From: Microstegium vimineum
Lineage: Eukaryota; Streptophyta; Magnoliopsida; Poales; Poaceae
Assembly: GCA_022036555.1 (NCBI GenBank)
Contig: CM039130.1
Span: 21,540,570 to 21,604,569, forward strand
DNA: 64,000 nt
Direction of reading: 5' to 3'
Position 1 is the stretch's first letter. Every line of letters begins with the position of its first letter. Shown piece by piece: positions 1 to 10,796 of this stretch. The position numbers and the translations under genes were made by a program. The notes beneath the pieces were generated by a model. It made no database searches, was not told where the DNA came from, and saw nothing but the letters and a program-made list of their open reading frames with translations.

Positions 1-527
1 TAAAGTAAAGTCTTACATGAAAGGGAAGATACAAGATCTATACCATACTGTCCAAAAGATGACTCTGGAAATCCCGAGCACAGCTCGACTCTACTCTGAC
101 TCCCACACTAGACTAACTACTAAGATAATTCTAAGTGCTTGAGCTTGTAGGCTTGTCCACCATGAGTGAAGATGGGGGAGTGAGCCTCTATTTATAGTGG
201 GAGGTGGAGTAGGGGCTACTCCATCGCCACGTCATCGATCCAGGAGGCTTCACTTCTGGTCCCTTGGATCCACCGCCTCCAAACCGACTTAGAATGGAGG
301 GTTATGATTTCCATCACATTTAAATGCGTGGGGGAGTCACCAGGCGCAACAGGGAGCCTAGGGGGTATCGACCGAACCCCTTATGGTAGGTGGGCCCTGC
401 CCTAGGCTTCTAGAAGGTGTCCCCACTGGTCAGGGACCAAGTGGGAGGGTGTTGCCCCCTTTAGGGTGTCGGCCGACACCACCCTATGGGTCCTGGCCCC
501 ACCTCTGCCTTCTAGACTCTGGTCCCC
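1..527 (-). repeat. Athila-like LTR fragment, type A
   Basis: This stretch aligns by eye with 62990-63530 in the same orientation. Both share the run 'cctctatttatagtgggagg' and the following '...ccacgtcatcgatccaggag'. Read on the minus strand, the ctatttatag at 188-197 is a TATA box. The part that would form the LTR's minus-strand 5' end and its polypurine tract is missing: near 527 the sequence switches to a different LTR type. The window edge cuts the other side. Confidence 0.75.
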
Positions 528-1341
528 TTGCCTACTAAGCACCTATATGTCTGACAAACCTATTACGGGAAACGAACTACAGAGGAATCAATGTAGCTAT
601 AAGAGTCACCTATGCGAGCTATCGTTATCTAGAAAATCAGGGGACAATTGCAAGTAAACTTAGCCTAGGCACCACGCCTACACTACGAATTACTACTTCA
701 ATCATGTAATGATCAACCTGTGCGAGAGGAATCTAATCCCAAAGAATACAGCTATGAAGAAGAACAAACAGGCCAGAACTCCTCCAAAACTCTACTCTCC
801 AATTCTAAATCTCTAATCTCTAAATAGAGCTAGATCTACATAGATCTAATCTCTCTTGAATTGCTGGCCTAGATCTACTAGATAGGAATTAGGGTTTCAA
901 CTCTTGAGCTTTGATCTGGCTTGGCTCCAGGGGGGTACAGGCCTCTATTTATAGCCTGGAGGGATCCCATTGGATCAAACCGACTTGTAGGGCTCAGATT
1001 AATCCTCAAAGGCGATGGAGGAAGCTTTCAGAAGATGGCGGCCTAGCGGACCCAGTGGGTGCAACCCGGCCCCACCCAGTGGGGTCTGGGGCCCCGCTTC
1101 TCTCCGGTGCCTGTGGGATCCTCCGTGAGTAGGCAGGTGTTTCTTTGCGGGATTTATTCGATATCTTCTCTGATTTGTTTCTCTTTATTGCTCTTTTTTG
1201 GAATAGTCCTTGGAAAATATTGGAACACCAAAACTCGTGGAATTTTTTAGATAAAGCCCTATATTTCTAGATTTTATATTTGATTGATCCATTTATTCTA
1301 TTTGTAATTGCTTTAAAAGTTAACGCTAACGACCGTCAACA
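528..1341 (-). repeat. Athila-like 3' LTR fragment, type B
   Basis: The segment ends in GTCAACA at 1341, next to a polypurine tract, so read on the minus strand it is the start of an LTR (TGTTGACGG...). Its body is the reverse complement of 20358-21050, including a block around 541-660 and the TATA box at 945-954. The 3' end of this LTR is lost at the fusion with the type A fragment near 527. It is the 3' LTR of the element whose coding region follows to 8079. Confidence 0.8.
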
Positions 1342-1358
1342 AGCACTCCCACACTTAG
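1342..1358 (-). promoter_or_regulatory. Polypurine tract of the Athila-like element
   Basis: On the minus strand this reads CTAAGTGTGGGAGTGCT directly before the LTR's TGTTGACGG. The upstream 'gacgag.aaa' block (1359-1375) is also seen before the LTRs at 18794 and 63926. A purine-rich tract here primes plus-strand DNA synthesis during reverse transcription. It fixes the left side as the 3' end of a minus-strand element. Confidence 0.85.
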
Positions 1359-1375
1359 GCTTTTACTCGTCTCAA

Positions 1376-2650
1376 GAAAAAGGATGGTTAAATATAAAAT
1401 TTAAGACATAACTTAAAAATAAACTTTATCATAAGACTTTCCCAAGTCATTTGAAAAGAAATGTATCTCATGTTTTCTTAAGTGATTGGAGAATAGAATA
1501 GCTCGAATAGATTACCTTCTTCTTTCAATCCAGTCTCTGGAGAGTTTGTATAATTTTTGAAAAGAAAATCCCTGCAAAAGTTGTAAGAGAATAATTTTCT
1601 ATTTCCTTAGATCAGAATACTTTAGTTGTATTTATTCTTCTCTTATTAATTCTTCCTATGTCGTCATCCTCTCCTTCTGAGAAGTATGGGCTCTCTCTTT
1701 TTTTCAGAGGTATGTCAGACTTTTGTCCCTTTTTAATTCCTCTTGAGGGTGCTTTGGACTTTTGTCCATTTTTAATCCCCTCTATTTTTATCTCCCATGC
1801 ATGTTTTGGCATGGATTATTTTCACATATTTTTGTATAAGCCTGATACAACTCTTCTGAGGAGGATCATTCAACATGTGAAGTAAAATTATTATTTTATT
1901 CAAATTTAAATCTAACCATAGGAGCATAGCAAAGTACTCAACTTGCAATCTTTCAAAAGTTTTTTAATTTAAAGAATAAATGCTCCAGAGACAAGATATC
2001 ATGAATCAAGTTCTCATATCTTACTATATCTTAGTCTCAAATCATCTTAAGTAATCATATTTATTTTTAAATGAATTGAATTGAAGCATGACTCGCGGGA
2101 AAAGTATTATGTAAGTTTATTCTTAAGCTAGTAATTAAATTATCCTTTTAGCAATTCAAAATATTTAACATGTGGACTTCAATTAAAGTAATAGAAAGAA
2201 TATGATTTATAAAGTGGATAACTCAAACCTGACCATGGACGAAGTGGGACAGGAGGTGCCGGTTCCGCTTTGTCGGGCGTGATCTTTGTTTGATTCTTTC
2301 TCTGAATTGCAGTAACTTCTCGAGCTAGTTTTATTTTGCGGTCGTAGTGTGTCTCTCCCACACTTGTTTCTTTTATTATATTCTTTCTACGCAACATGTG
2401 GAGACAAAAACACACATACCAAAAATATAGAGAGTAGAGTGGATAGTAAAGACATTGGAATCAATAGGGCACTTTATTCATGATTAAGCAAACACTCTAA
2501 ACAACTTAATTTAAAGACTAAAAGTAAAATTTAACTAACACACTTTAACTTTAAAATGGTAAATTTAACTAAGACGTGCCCTATTATATGGATAGCTAAG
2601 CGTTATTATTATTGTTTGGCAGGACTAAGGCTCTGAGATGATTATTGCTT
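1376..2650 (-). other. 3' noncoding region of the Athila-like element
   Basis: This is AT-rich sequence between the extra ORF and the polypurine tract. No recognisable coding region is seen. A 23-24 bp block, gacttttgtcc.ttttta, is present twice, at 1718-1740 and 1757-1780, with 39 bp between starts. Confidence 0.6.
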
Positions 2651-2843
2651 CTCTCTAGCGCATTGATCTTCCTTATATTGCTCTTAATGAGCCTACTCAT
2701 GGCGGTCATGGTCAAAGTCCTGAGCCTACTCTCTGACTAAAGAGAGTTGATGGAATTAGAGAGCGAGTTGATCCTCTCCTCTAGCATAGCGATGGTAGTT
2801 CTAGAGTGCTTAGGTGCATTGTCAAGCGCAGGAGTAGATCTCT

Positions 2844-3242
2844 TCAGTTCTGATCTGGGCTCGGTGTAGCGGACTTGGCTTGAGGATGCGCGAATGCATT
2901 CAAAGGATGGATGGGTCGATGTATACTTTGCACAAGTAACACCCCGAACTTGTTAAACTTGATGGATTTAAGCGTCTCGTTCTCCGCCGGGGGTAGTAGC
3001 TTGGTCCCCTGAGGAATAGCGATCCGTGGTCCTCGTGACGAGTCTCCTAATAACAATCTTGTTGGAGGTGCAGGTAGCTCTTGGACATGGTAAGCTTGCT
3101 CATGGTACTGCCGCGAAGGTACTTCAACGAGGTGCTTGGGTGGAACGGTGGCAAGAGGCTTGGGCTGAGCAAGGACGAGAGCTAGGGAGTCCTCCTTCTT
3201 GCCCCGGTTGGCACCGCTGACGTTCATCTCCTTGCCGGCCAT
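2844..3242 (-). CDS. Extra ORF between pol and 3' LTR of the Athila-like element
   Basis: This ORF encodes a 132-residue protein starting MAGKEMNVSG. It is rich in proline, leucine and basic residues, and no family is recognised. The start is chosen because the ATG is in a good GCC context and a TATA box (3321-3329) lies about 80 bp upstream. After the stop, another frame at 2670-2845 continues with a run of heptad-like leucines and isoleucines (LEERINSLSNSINSL, then one stop). The ancestral protein was therefore probably about 200 residues with a C-terminal coiled coil, now frameshifted near 2850. Athila elements are known to carry an additional, sometimes envelope-like, ORF in this place. 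I see no signal peptide or membrane segment here, so an envelope role is not supported. Confidence 0.5.
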   Translation of the reverse strand: MAGKEMNVSGANRGKKEDSLALVLAQPKPLATVPPKHLVEVPSRQYHEQAYHVQELPAPPTRLLLGDSSRGPRIAIPQGTKLLPPAENETLKSIKFNKFGVLLVQSIHRPIHPLNAFAHPQAKSATPSPDQN

Positions 3243-3320
3243 GGGAACTATGAGCTAGAGAGTTTAACTAGAGAGATGAAGAGGCTTTGATGGGAGGAGA
3301 ACGAAGGAGGTGTGAGTACA

Positions 3321-3329
3321 TATTTATAG
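3321..3329 (-). promoter_or_regulatory. TATA box upstream of the extra ORF
   Basis: The minus strand reads CTATAAATA, the same core as the TATA boxes in the LTRs of this window. It is followed by about 80 bp of pyrimidine-rich, ATG-free leader up to the start codon at 3242. The spacing suits a TATA promoter with a short 5' UTR. It may be a decayed duplicate of an LTR promoter or a dedicated internal promoter. Confidence 0.45.
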
Positions 3330-3622
3330 TGGGGTTCAGCGGCAGGTTCAAAATCTATTTAGGTAGGAATTCGTACGAACTAAAGAGAACTTCTGTTTAA
3401 ACCATTGCGATTCAGTAGAGAAAGGAAAGTGGAGATCTCTGGTTTTGGAATTATTCGAGAGGGGGAGATGGGGTGCCGAGCGGCACCCTATAGGGACGGC
3501 CGGCCCCACCTGGCAGCCCCCAGGGTTGCCCTTCCGTGGTGTGGTTCTACGGTCCACGAAGATTTTGTTAGGTAAATTTTCCAGTTTTAGTTGATACGAA
3601 GAATGGTAGTTGCATTTAAGGT

Positions 3623-4988
3623 AAAATACTAAAGTAAATTTCATCTACTACCTTAGGTGGTCTAGAAGGTTCTAGAAAAAGTTTGAGACTGTGACCATTT
3701 ACCTCGAATAACGTACCTTCGTGTGATTGTAGAGTCACCGCTCCATGTGATGATGTATTTACCACAGTGAATCGTCCTTCCCACTCGCTTCGTAGCTTTT
3801 TTATTCCGAATAATTTGACCCTGGAATTAAGAAGTAATACTTTATCTCCAGGTGCAAACTCCTTCTTCTTGATCCTCTTATCATGCCATCATTTGGTTCT
3901 ATCTTTATAGATCTTTGAATTATGATAAGCTTTTTCTCTCCATTCTTCTAACTCTGATAGTTGCATTTTTCTTTTCTCTCCAGCAGCTTCAAAATCCATA
4001 TTCCAACGTTTGATAGCCCAGTGAGCCTTGTGTTCTAATTCTACTGGTAAATGGCAAGTCTTTCCATACACCAAGTGATATGGTGACATGCCCAAGGGTG
4101 TCTTGTATGCAGTTCGATAGGCCCATAGTGCTTTGGGTAACCGATCTTTCCATACTTTCCCCATTTTATCTACTGTCTTCTGTAGAATATTCTTGATCTG
4201 CTTATTTGATGTTTCTGCGTGGCCACTTGTCTGAGGATGGTATGGAGTAGCGACATTGTGACGGATCACATGACTTGTAAGGTATAAGTGGAACTTCTTA
4301 TCCGTGAAATGTGTTCCTCCATCACTTATCACCATCCTTGGAGTTCCAAATCTTGGAAATATTATCTCTTCAAACATCTTTCTAGAATGTCTTGAATTAG
4401 CTGACTTGCATGGCATGGCTTCTACCCACTTGGATACATAGTCCACTGCCACCAAGATGTACTCGCAGTTCCTTGACTTTACGAATGGTCCCATGTAATC
4501 AATTCCCCAGACATCAAAGAGCACTACCTGTTGATTGTTGGTGAGTGGCATGACATCTCTTTAATTGATGTTCCTGTGCCTTTGACATGATCCACATCTC
4601 CGGATAAAATCTTTGGTGTCTTCATACATGGTTGGCCAAAAGAATTTGCTCTGACAAATTTTTGCATGAGTGCGGAATACCCCATAATGTCCTCCATATG
4701 GTGCTGAATGGCACTTCTGTATGATCTGGATGCCTTCCTCCGCCGGTACACATCTTCTGAGCAAGCCATCTGCACAAACTCTGAAGAGATACGGTGGATC
4801 CCATATGTGGAGACGACTTTTATATATAAGCCTTCTTTTATTCTCCCCTGGTGGTACAAACCTGCAACCATAAAGTTGACAATATTTGCGTACCAAGGGT
4901 CTGATTTTGTTACCTTGAATAGCATGTCGTCCCTTAGCGAGTCATTGATAGGTAGTTCCTGCGAATTCTCAAAATATATTCTAGACAA
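3623..4988 (-). pseudogene. Athila-like integrase (zinc domain, core, C-terminal tail)
   Basis: This is retroelement integrase, which inserts the cDNA into host DNA. At 4561-4896 an HHCC zinc module is visible (CHSAPYGGHYGV, then CGSC). At 3892-4551 the catalytic core has D (GIDYMGPF), D (ISDGGTHF) and E (HAETSNKQIK), so the DDE triad is intact. Past a TGA at 3889-3891, probably from an arginine codon, the same frame continues to about 3623 with a basic tail ending near VNGHSLKLFLEP, as expected for an Athila integrase C-terminus. A frameshift near 4850 separates the connection region (4524-4988) from the zinc module. It lies downstream of RNase H in the same polyprotein. Confidence 0.85.
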
Positions 4989-5623
4989 GTGATCAGCAAT
5001 AGGATTTTCTTCTCCTTTTTCTATCCTTTATTTCCAAATCAAATTCTTGGAGTAGAAGAATCCATCTTATTAAATGAGGTTTAGCATCTTTCTTAGTGAG
5101 CAAATATTTTAAAGTAAAATGATCAGTGTAAACAATTACTTTTGCTCCAAGTAAGTAAGATCTAAATTTATCTATAGCATAAACAACAACCAGGAGCTCT
5201 TTTTTAGTAGTTGCATAATTAAGTTGTGCTCCTTTCATTGTTTTGTTAGCATAAGCAATTGCATGATGCTTTTTATCTTTAGTTTGTCCTAAAACTGCCC
5301 CACAACATAATCACTAGCATCACACATAATTTCAAAAGGTAAAGACCAATCAGGGGATTGAATGATTGGTGCAGAGATGAGTGCTTCTTTAAGGATATTA
5401 AAAGATTTTAAGCATGCATCATCAAAAGGAGCATCCTTAGCTAAGAGACTAGTCAGTGGTCTAGCAATATGAGAAAAATCTTTTATAAAATGATGATAAA
5501 AACCATAATGACCAAGAAAGCTTCGGATTCCTTTTATGTTTACAGATGGAGGTAGTTGTTAAATAACTTCAATTTTAACTTTGTCTACCTCTATACCTCT
5601 TTCAGACACTAAGTGTCCTAGAA
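4989..5623 (-). pseudogene. Athila-like RNase H domain
   Basis: This RNase H degrades the RNA strand of the RNA-DNA hybrid. Visible motifs are CDASDY (first Asp, near 5310), TTKKELLVVVYAID (Glu, near 5210) and VYTDHFTLKYLL (Asp, near 5130), so the three catalytic acids remain. Two breaks are present: a stop with a frame change near 5296, and a frame change near 5020 after EFDLEI. The stretch around 5560-5620 carries a further in-frame stop. Position between reverse transcriptase and integrase matches Ty3/Gypsy order. Confidence 0.8.
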
Positions 5624-5872
5624 CTATTCCTTCTCTAACCATAAAATGACATTTTCCCAATTAAGGACTAAGTGCTTTTCTTCACATCTTTGCAAAACCT
5701 TATCTAAATTCTCAAGACAATCATCAAAAGTCTTTCCATAAACAGAAAAATCATCCATGAAAACTTCCATGATTTCTTCAATCATATCAGAAAACATAGA
5801 CATCATGCATCTTTGGAAAGAAGCAGGAGCATTACATAATCCAAAAGACATTCTACGATAAGCATAGGTTCC
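5624..5872 (-). pseudogene. Athila-like reverse transcriptase, catalytic half
   Basis: This continues the frame of the segment at 5873-7531 after a TAA stop at 5873-5875. The block MSFGLCNAPASFQRCM and the catalytic motif FMDDFSVYG (the F-x-D-D form of the YXDD box) are clear. A one-base frame change near 5652 ends the frame just after VLNW. The polymerase active site is intact but the protein could not be made in one piece. Confidence 0.88.
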
Positions 5873-7531
5873 TTATGGACATGTAAAAGTGGTTTTTCTT
5901 TGATCATCAGGATAAATAGGAATTTGGTGGTATCCAGAGTAACCATCAAGAAAACAAAAGAACGAGTGGTTTGCGAAACGCTCTAGCATTTCATCAATGA
6001 AGGGTAGTGGAAAGTGATCTTTCTTTGTGGCTTTATTTATTTTTCTATAATCTATGCACATACGCCAACCCGTGATAGTTCTCTGTGGAATTAATTCATT
6101 TCTTTCATTTCTAACAACAGTCATACCACCTTTCTTAGGAACAACTTGAACAGGACTTACCCACTCACTATGTGGCACATGATAAATGATCCCAGCATGC
6201 AACAGCTTTAAGACCTCTTTCTTAACAACCTCCCTCATCGCATTATTAAGCCTACGTTGAGGTTCTCTAGATGGTGCAATTTCTGGATTAGTTCGGGTGC
6301 GATGGGTGCAAAGAACAGGGCTAATGCCTTTAAGATCTTGGAGTGAATATCCAAAAGTAGCTCGATGCTTTTCTAAAACAGTTATTAGGCGCAAAGATTC
6401 TTCTTGAGATAGTTGATTACTTATTATTACTGGAGAATCTTGATCATTATTTAGAAAAACATATTTAAGACCAGAAAGCAAAGGTTTAAGTTCAATAGAG
6501 GGCTTAGGTGGCTCTAGTAATTCATCAAGAGGTTCAGGATCGATGGGATCCTCATCCTCTTCTTCAATGAAGAACTGGGCATCATCATCTAAGTCTAGTT
6601 CATTTAATTCTTCATAATATATAGCTTTAATTTCCTCTATTGGATCTGGAAAAAGATGCAACTCTTCCTTAGTTTTTAAAGAATGAATTATCAGAATGGA
6701 GAGCTTAAAACTTTTTCCTAATCTTATATCTAGTTTTCCTATTTGGCCTTCTTGAATAAGTCTCCCTATTGGTAAGCCTATCAACACGTCAAACTCCCAA
6801 ACATCAAAGATGTGGAAATTTAATAGGACTTGGACTCCATTAACATAAATAGGAAAGGCACATATTACTCCTGAGCTAGGAATAATGTGGCCTGAAAGAC
6901 TTTTTAGCATTTTAGTTGTAGGGATTAATGTCATGTTTTTCAAAAATCTTTTTGCAAACATAGCAGCCATGTTATTAATACTTACAACAGGATTATAAAG
7001 AGCATCAAAAGGATCTTTATCAATTTGACATTTAAGAGTGATAGAGGAAGAATTTAAATGGATAGGATCAAATGAAACTTCTGATTCTTCTAACCACTCA
7101 TCACTCAAAACAAAGATTAACTCTTTTGTTGTCTCTTCAAAGAACTTTACCTCATCAAGATGAACATGATTTAAAACTTTGGATTTATGTCTTTGAGGTT
7201 TCATAATTACTTGATAGTTTGAGGTATTTCCATAATCATTAAAAAGTTCATCCTCAAAATCAAGCATAAAATCAGGAAGTGGAGCTATTTTTCTTTCTTT
7301 TTCAAATAGTTCAGGTTCTACACTAGCTAAAGGTTTAAAAGATTCACACAAAGGATCAGATTTAGCTAGCTGAGTTTCTACTTCTATGAACTCTTCTTTT
7401 TCAGCAGGAAGATCATTTAAGATATTCATAAGAATTGTTTTAGCATGTGTAGCAGTAATATACATAAAAGCTTCTCCTGTGGCCAAATTAAGATATTCTC
7501 TAGTTTTTTCATTAAGGCCTAAAAAGAAATG
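5873..7531 (-). pseudogene. Athila-like gag C-terminus, protease region and reverse transcriptase N-terminus
   Basis: This open stretch of about 550 codons is in the same frame as the gag part upstream, separated only by a TAG at 7532-7534. Order: gag tail (residues 1-60), an acidic linker, a protease-like region near 6980-6800, a second acidic linker, then reverse transcriptase fingers from about 6290 (HSEWVSPVQVVPKKGG, WRMCIDYRKINKATKKDHFP, FLDGYSGYHQIPI). The protease region does not show the D-(S/T)-G style catalytic triplet. The aligned place reads ALYNPVVSIN, so the catalytic Asp appears replaced by Asn. That alignment is by eye. The frame ends at a TAA (5873-5875) where the family has a tyrosine. 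Confidence 0.85.
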
Positions 7532-8038
7532 CTATAAAAGCATAGGTTTGGGCAAAGCAAGACAAGGTCCTGAATTCACAAAATCGTCAAAATGCTCCCA
7601 AGCCTTACCTAGAAATTCGTTATCTAATTGTTTAAAGCCTATTATTTCTAAATGAAGTTTAGCGACTCTATCGATTGGGAAAAAATTAAGACAAAAGTTA
7701 GAACAAAACGTTTCCCAATCTCCTTGACTATTCCCAACATGACGCTTATACCAATGTTTGGCTTTTCCTGTTAGTGAGAACAGAATAAGCTTCCATCTTA
7801 ACGTTTCATTACTTATGCCTTCAATGTGAAGACTTGAACAGGTCTCTTCAAAATCATTTAAATAGGAATAGGGATTTTCGATAGAATTGCCAGAAAAAGT
7901 GTTTTCCTGAACTAAGCGAATTAACTTCGGGTTTAGTTCATAGCTAGGTGATGTGATGGGTTTAGATGATTTTACTGGCCGTAAACTTAAACCCGATGGT
8001 GCTCCAAATTGATATACAAGTTGAGGTGTGGGTTCCAT
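7532..8038 (-). pseudogene. Athila-like gag (nucleocapsid precursor), N-terminal part
   Basis: Gag forms the virus-like particle that packages the element RNA. The start at 8038 (MEPTPQLVYQFG) is preferred over an in-frame upstream codon because the sequence before it is untranslatable AT-rich leader. The retrotransposon gag block is clear: NPYSYLNDFEETCSSL, ETLRWKLILFSLTGKAKHWY, and NFFPIDRVAKLHLEI. It ends at a TAG (7532-7534) after the LPKPMLL motif, where a glutamine codon is likely ancestral, and the frame continues beyond. The leader is cut off about 40 bp upstream of the start, so the element has no primer-binding site or 5' LTR here. Confidence 0.85.
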
Positions 8039-8075
8039 TTTAAAAAGATAAAAACAAAGCAATAAAGTAAATAAA

Positions 8076-8083
8076 GAAAGGAT
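8076..8083. other. Head-to-head junction of two truncated retroelements
   Basis: To the left is the Athila gag leader read on minus. To the right is Copia integrase-proximal coding sequence read on plus, beginning in the middle of a protein (GLPKLKFEKDLVC). Neither element has its 5' LTR here and no LTR terminus is at the join. This points to a deletion or rearrangement, not simple insertion of one into the other. Confidence 0.7.
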
Positions 8084-9723
8084 TGCCAAAGCTAAAGTTC
8101 GAGAAGGACTTGGTTTGCCATCATTGCAGGCATGACAAGATGGTTGCCGCTTCCCATCCTCCGGTGACAGAGATTATGACCAAACAACCCGGCGAGCTCT
8201 TACACATGGACACAGTTGGTCCAGCTCGGGTTAGGTCAGAGGGAGGGAAGTGGTATGTGGTTGTAGTCGTTGATGACTACTCGAGATATTCTTGGGTGTT
8301 CTTTTTGGAGAGTAAGGATGAGGCTTTTATGCATGTGCGTGATCTGATTTTGAGATTGCAAAATGAGCTACCTAAGCATGCCATGAGGGCTATTCACAGT
8401 GACAATGACATAGAATTCAAGAATGCTCAATTTGCATCTCTTTGCTCTTCTTTGGGTTTGGATCACCAATTTTCCTCTCCTTACACTCCTCAGCAGAATG
8501 ACGTTGTTGAGCGCAAAAATCGGACCCTTGTTGAGATGGCTAGAACGATGCTCGATGAGCATAGGACTGTTAGGAGGTATTGGGCCAAAGCGATAAATTC
8601 TGCTTGCTATGTTTCTAATCGCATTTTTCTCCGAGCTTTCAAGAAAAAGACTTCTAATGAGTTGCAATTTGGGAGACCACCCAAGGTAAGTCACCTACGG
8701 GTATTTGGGTGCAAGTGTTTCATCCTCAAGAAGGGTAAGTTGGACAAATTTGAGTCACGGTCTTTAGACGGTACATTTTTTGGTTACTCCACTCACTCTC
8801 GTGCTTATCGTGCTCTTAACCTTGAAACTAACCGAGTGATGGAGACTTGTGAGATTACTTTCGATGAGACTATGCCTCATAGTTCCACTTCTTTTGAGCT
8901 TGCAGGTGATGATGAGGTGAACATTAGCATTTTTGTGGAGGAAGAGCAGGACAATGTCGATTGGGGTGATCCCGAGCCGACTCCACTGGCTGCCCCCATC
9001 GACCCTGCGACGTCTACTTCGGCTCATGGCCTCGACCCATCTACTTCCTCTACATGGGGGCCGTTCGAGCAACTTCCTCAGTCCGTGCCTGTTGCACCTG
9101 AGGGAGCTCCAGCTGCCGTCGAGGGGGAGGCTACTTCTTCCAGGCAAGCTCCCCGCTACATCCAGTGGCAGCACCCGCCGGAGAATATCATCGGCGACAT
9201 TGACCGTCGAGTCACGTGGTCCAGGTCCTATCTCTCTCACTTTGCTCATTCGACTTTTGTTGCGTCTTTTGAGCCCCGAGATGTTGGACACGCTTTGATG
9301 GATCTGGATTGGGTTAATGCCATGCATGAGGAGTTGGAAAACTTTGAGCGAAACCGTGTTTGGGTCTTAGTGCCACCACCACCAAGTTGCCATCCCATAG
9401 GAACCAAGTGGGTTTTCAAAAATAAGCAAAGTGAGGATGGGGTGGTAGTGTGTAACAAGGCTAGATTGGTAGCACAAGGCTTTTGTCAAAAGGAGAGAAT
9501 AGACTATGAGGAAACCTTTGCTCTTGTTGCCCGTTTAGAAGCCATTAGAATCCTTTTAGCCTTTGCCATTTCCAAGGGGTTAAAACTTTACCAAATGGAT
9601 GTTAAGAGTGCTTTCTTGAATGTGTACATAGAGGAGGAAGTGTATGTTAGGCAACCTCCCGATTTCGAAAATCCCAAGTTTCTAAACCACGTTTTAAACT
9701 CCACAAAGCTTTGTATAGTTTGA
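8080..9723 (+). pseudogene. Copia integrase and reverse transcriptase N-terminal half
   Basis: The open frame has no start of its own because it begins inside the pre-integrase domain (C-x2-C at CHHC). The integrase core carries D (MDTVGPAR), D (HSDNDIEF, where the family usually has HSDNG-EF) and E (VVERKNRTL). The Copia integrase C-terminus follows (FGCKCFILKKGKLDKF). A proline-rich linker precedes reverse transcriptase (WVFKNKQSEDG, KARLVAQGF, YQMDVKSAFLN). The frame runs out at 9723 because of a one-base change near 9693; the same protein resumes in the next frame at about 9711. Confidence 0.9.
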
Positions 9724-10373
9724 AACAAACCCCTAGAGCATGGTATGATAGATTGCGAACCTTCTTGCTTGCTAAGGTTTTTAAAATAGGATCGGTAGAT
9801 AAGACATTTTTTCTCCTCAAGCAAGGCAATGACTCGCTATTGGTCCAAATATATGTGGATGATATCATCTTTGGTGGTTCTTCTCGTGCTCTTGTTGCCA
9901 AGTTTGTAGATCTTATGAGTAGGGAATTTGAGATGAGCATAATGGGCGAGTTGACTTTCTTTCTCGGGTTGCAAATCAAGCAAACCCAGGAAGGGACATT
10001 TGTGCACCAAGGCAAGTACACAAAGGACATTCTGAAGAAGTTTGACATGGGTGAGGCAAAGCCTCTTTCAACTCCCATGTCGACTACAACTGCCTTGGAT
10101 GCGGATGAGGAAGGAGAGGCGGTTGACCAGACGGAGTACCAAAGCATGATCGAGTCGCTCTTGTACTTGACGGTGACCCAGCTAGATATCCAGTTCGCCG
10201 TCTGCTTGTGTGTGCGCTTTCAGGCGTCACCACGTACATCGCACAAGAAGGCGGTGAAGTGCATCATGAGGTACTTGCGATTCACTCCTGAATTTGTTCT
10301 TTGGTTTTCGGCCTCATCCTCTCTTGTGCTTTGCGGCTATTCCGATGCCGATTTTACCGGTTGTTCGTCTTGA
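9711..10373 (+). pseudogene. Copia reverse transcriptase catalytic half and RNase H start
   Basis: This continues the preceding feature in another frame. It contains LKQTPRAWYDRL, the polymerase active site YVDDIIFGG, FFLGLQIKQ and the connection to RNase H (GYSDADFTGC, with the first catalytic Asp). A one-base frame change near 10365 shifts the rest of RNase H into the next frame. Confidence 0.9.
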
Positions 10374-10796
10374 TCAGAAGTCCACTTCTGGGACTTGCCA
10401 GTTTCTTGGGTCTTCTCTCATGTCTTGGTCTTCTCACAAACAGTCTAGAATTGCTCAGTCTACCACGGAGGCTAAGTTTGTGGCTACCGCTAGCTGTTGT
10501 TCTCAGTTGCTTTGGATGATTGCAACTTTGAAGGATTTTGGCTTAGTGCTTACCCGTGTTCCTCTGCTTTGTGATAGCACGAGTTCCATCAGCGTAGCCA
10601 AAAATCCCGTGCTTCACTCTAAGACCAAGCACATCAATTTTCGTTTTCACTTTTTGAAATATCACTTTGAGAAGGGCGACATTGACCTCCGGCATGTCGA
10701 CACCCATAACTAGCTTGCGGATATTCTCACAAAACCATTGGATCAAGCTGTGTTTTCCCGCTTGAGAGGGGAATTGGGTGTGTGCTTTCCTTTTTA
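10366..10796 (+). pseudogene. Copia RNase H, C-terminal part
   Basis: Motifs: RKS-like DQKSTSGTCQFLGSSL, STTEAKFVATASC (Glu), LLCDSTSSISVAKNP (Asp) and KTKHINFRFHFLKYH, as in Ty1/Copia RNase H. A TAG at 10711-10713, after HVDTH, replaces what is normally a glutamine codon. The frame continues through LADILTKPLDQ to a natural stop at 10794-10796. The pol region ends there. Confidence 0.88.
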
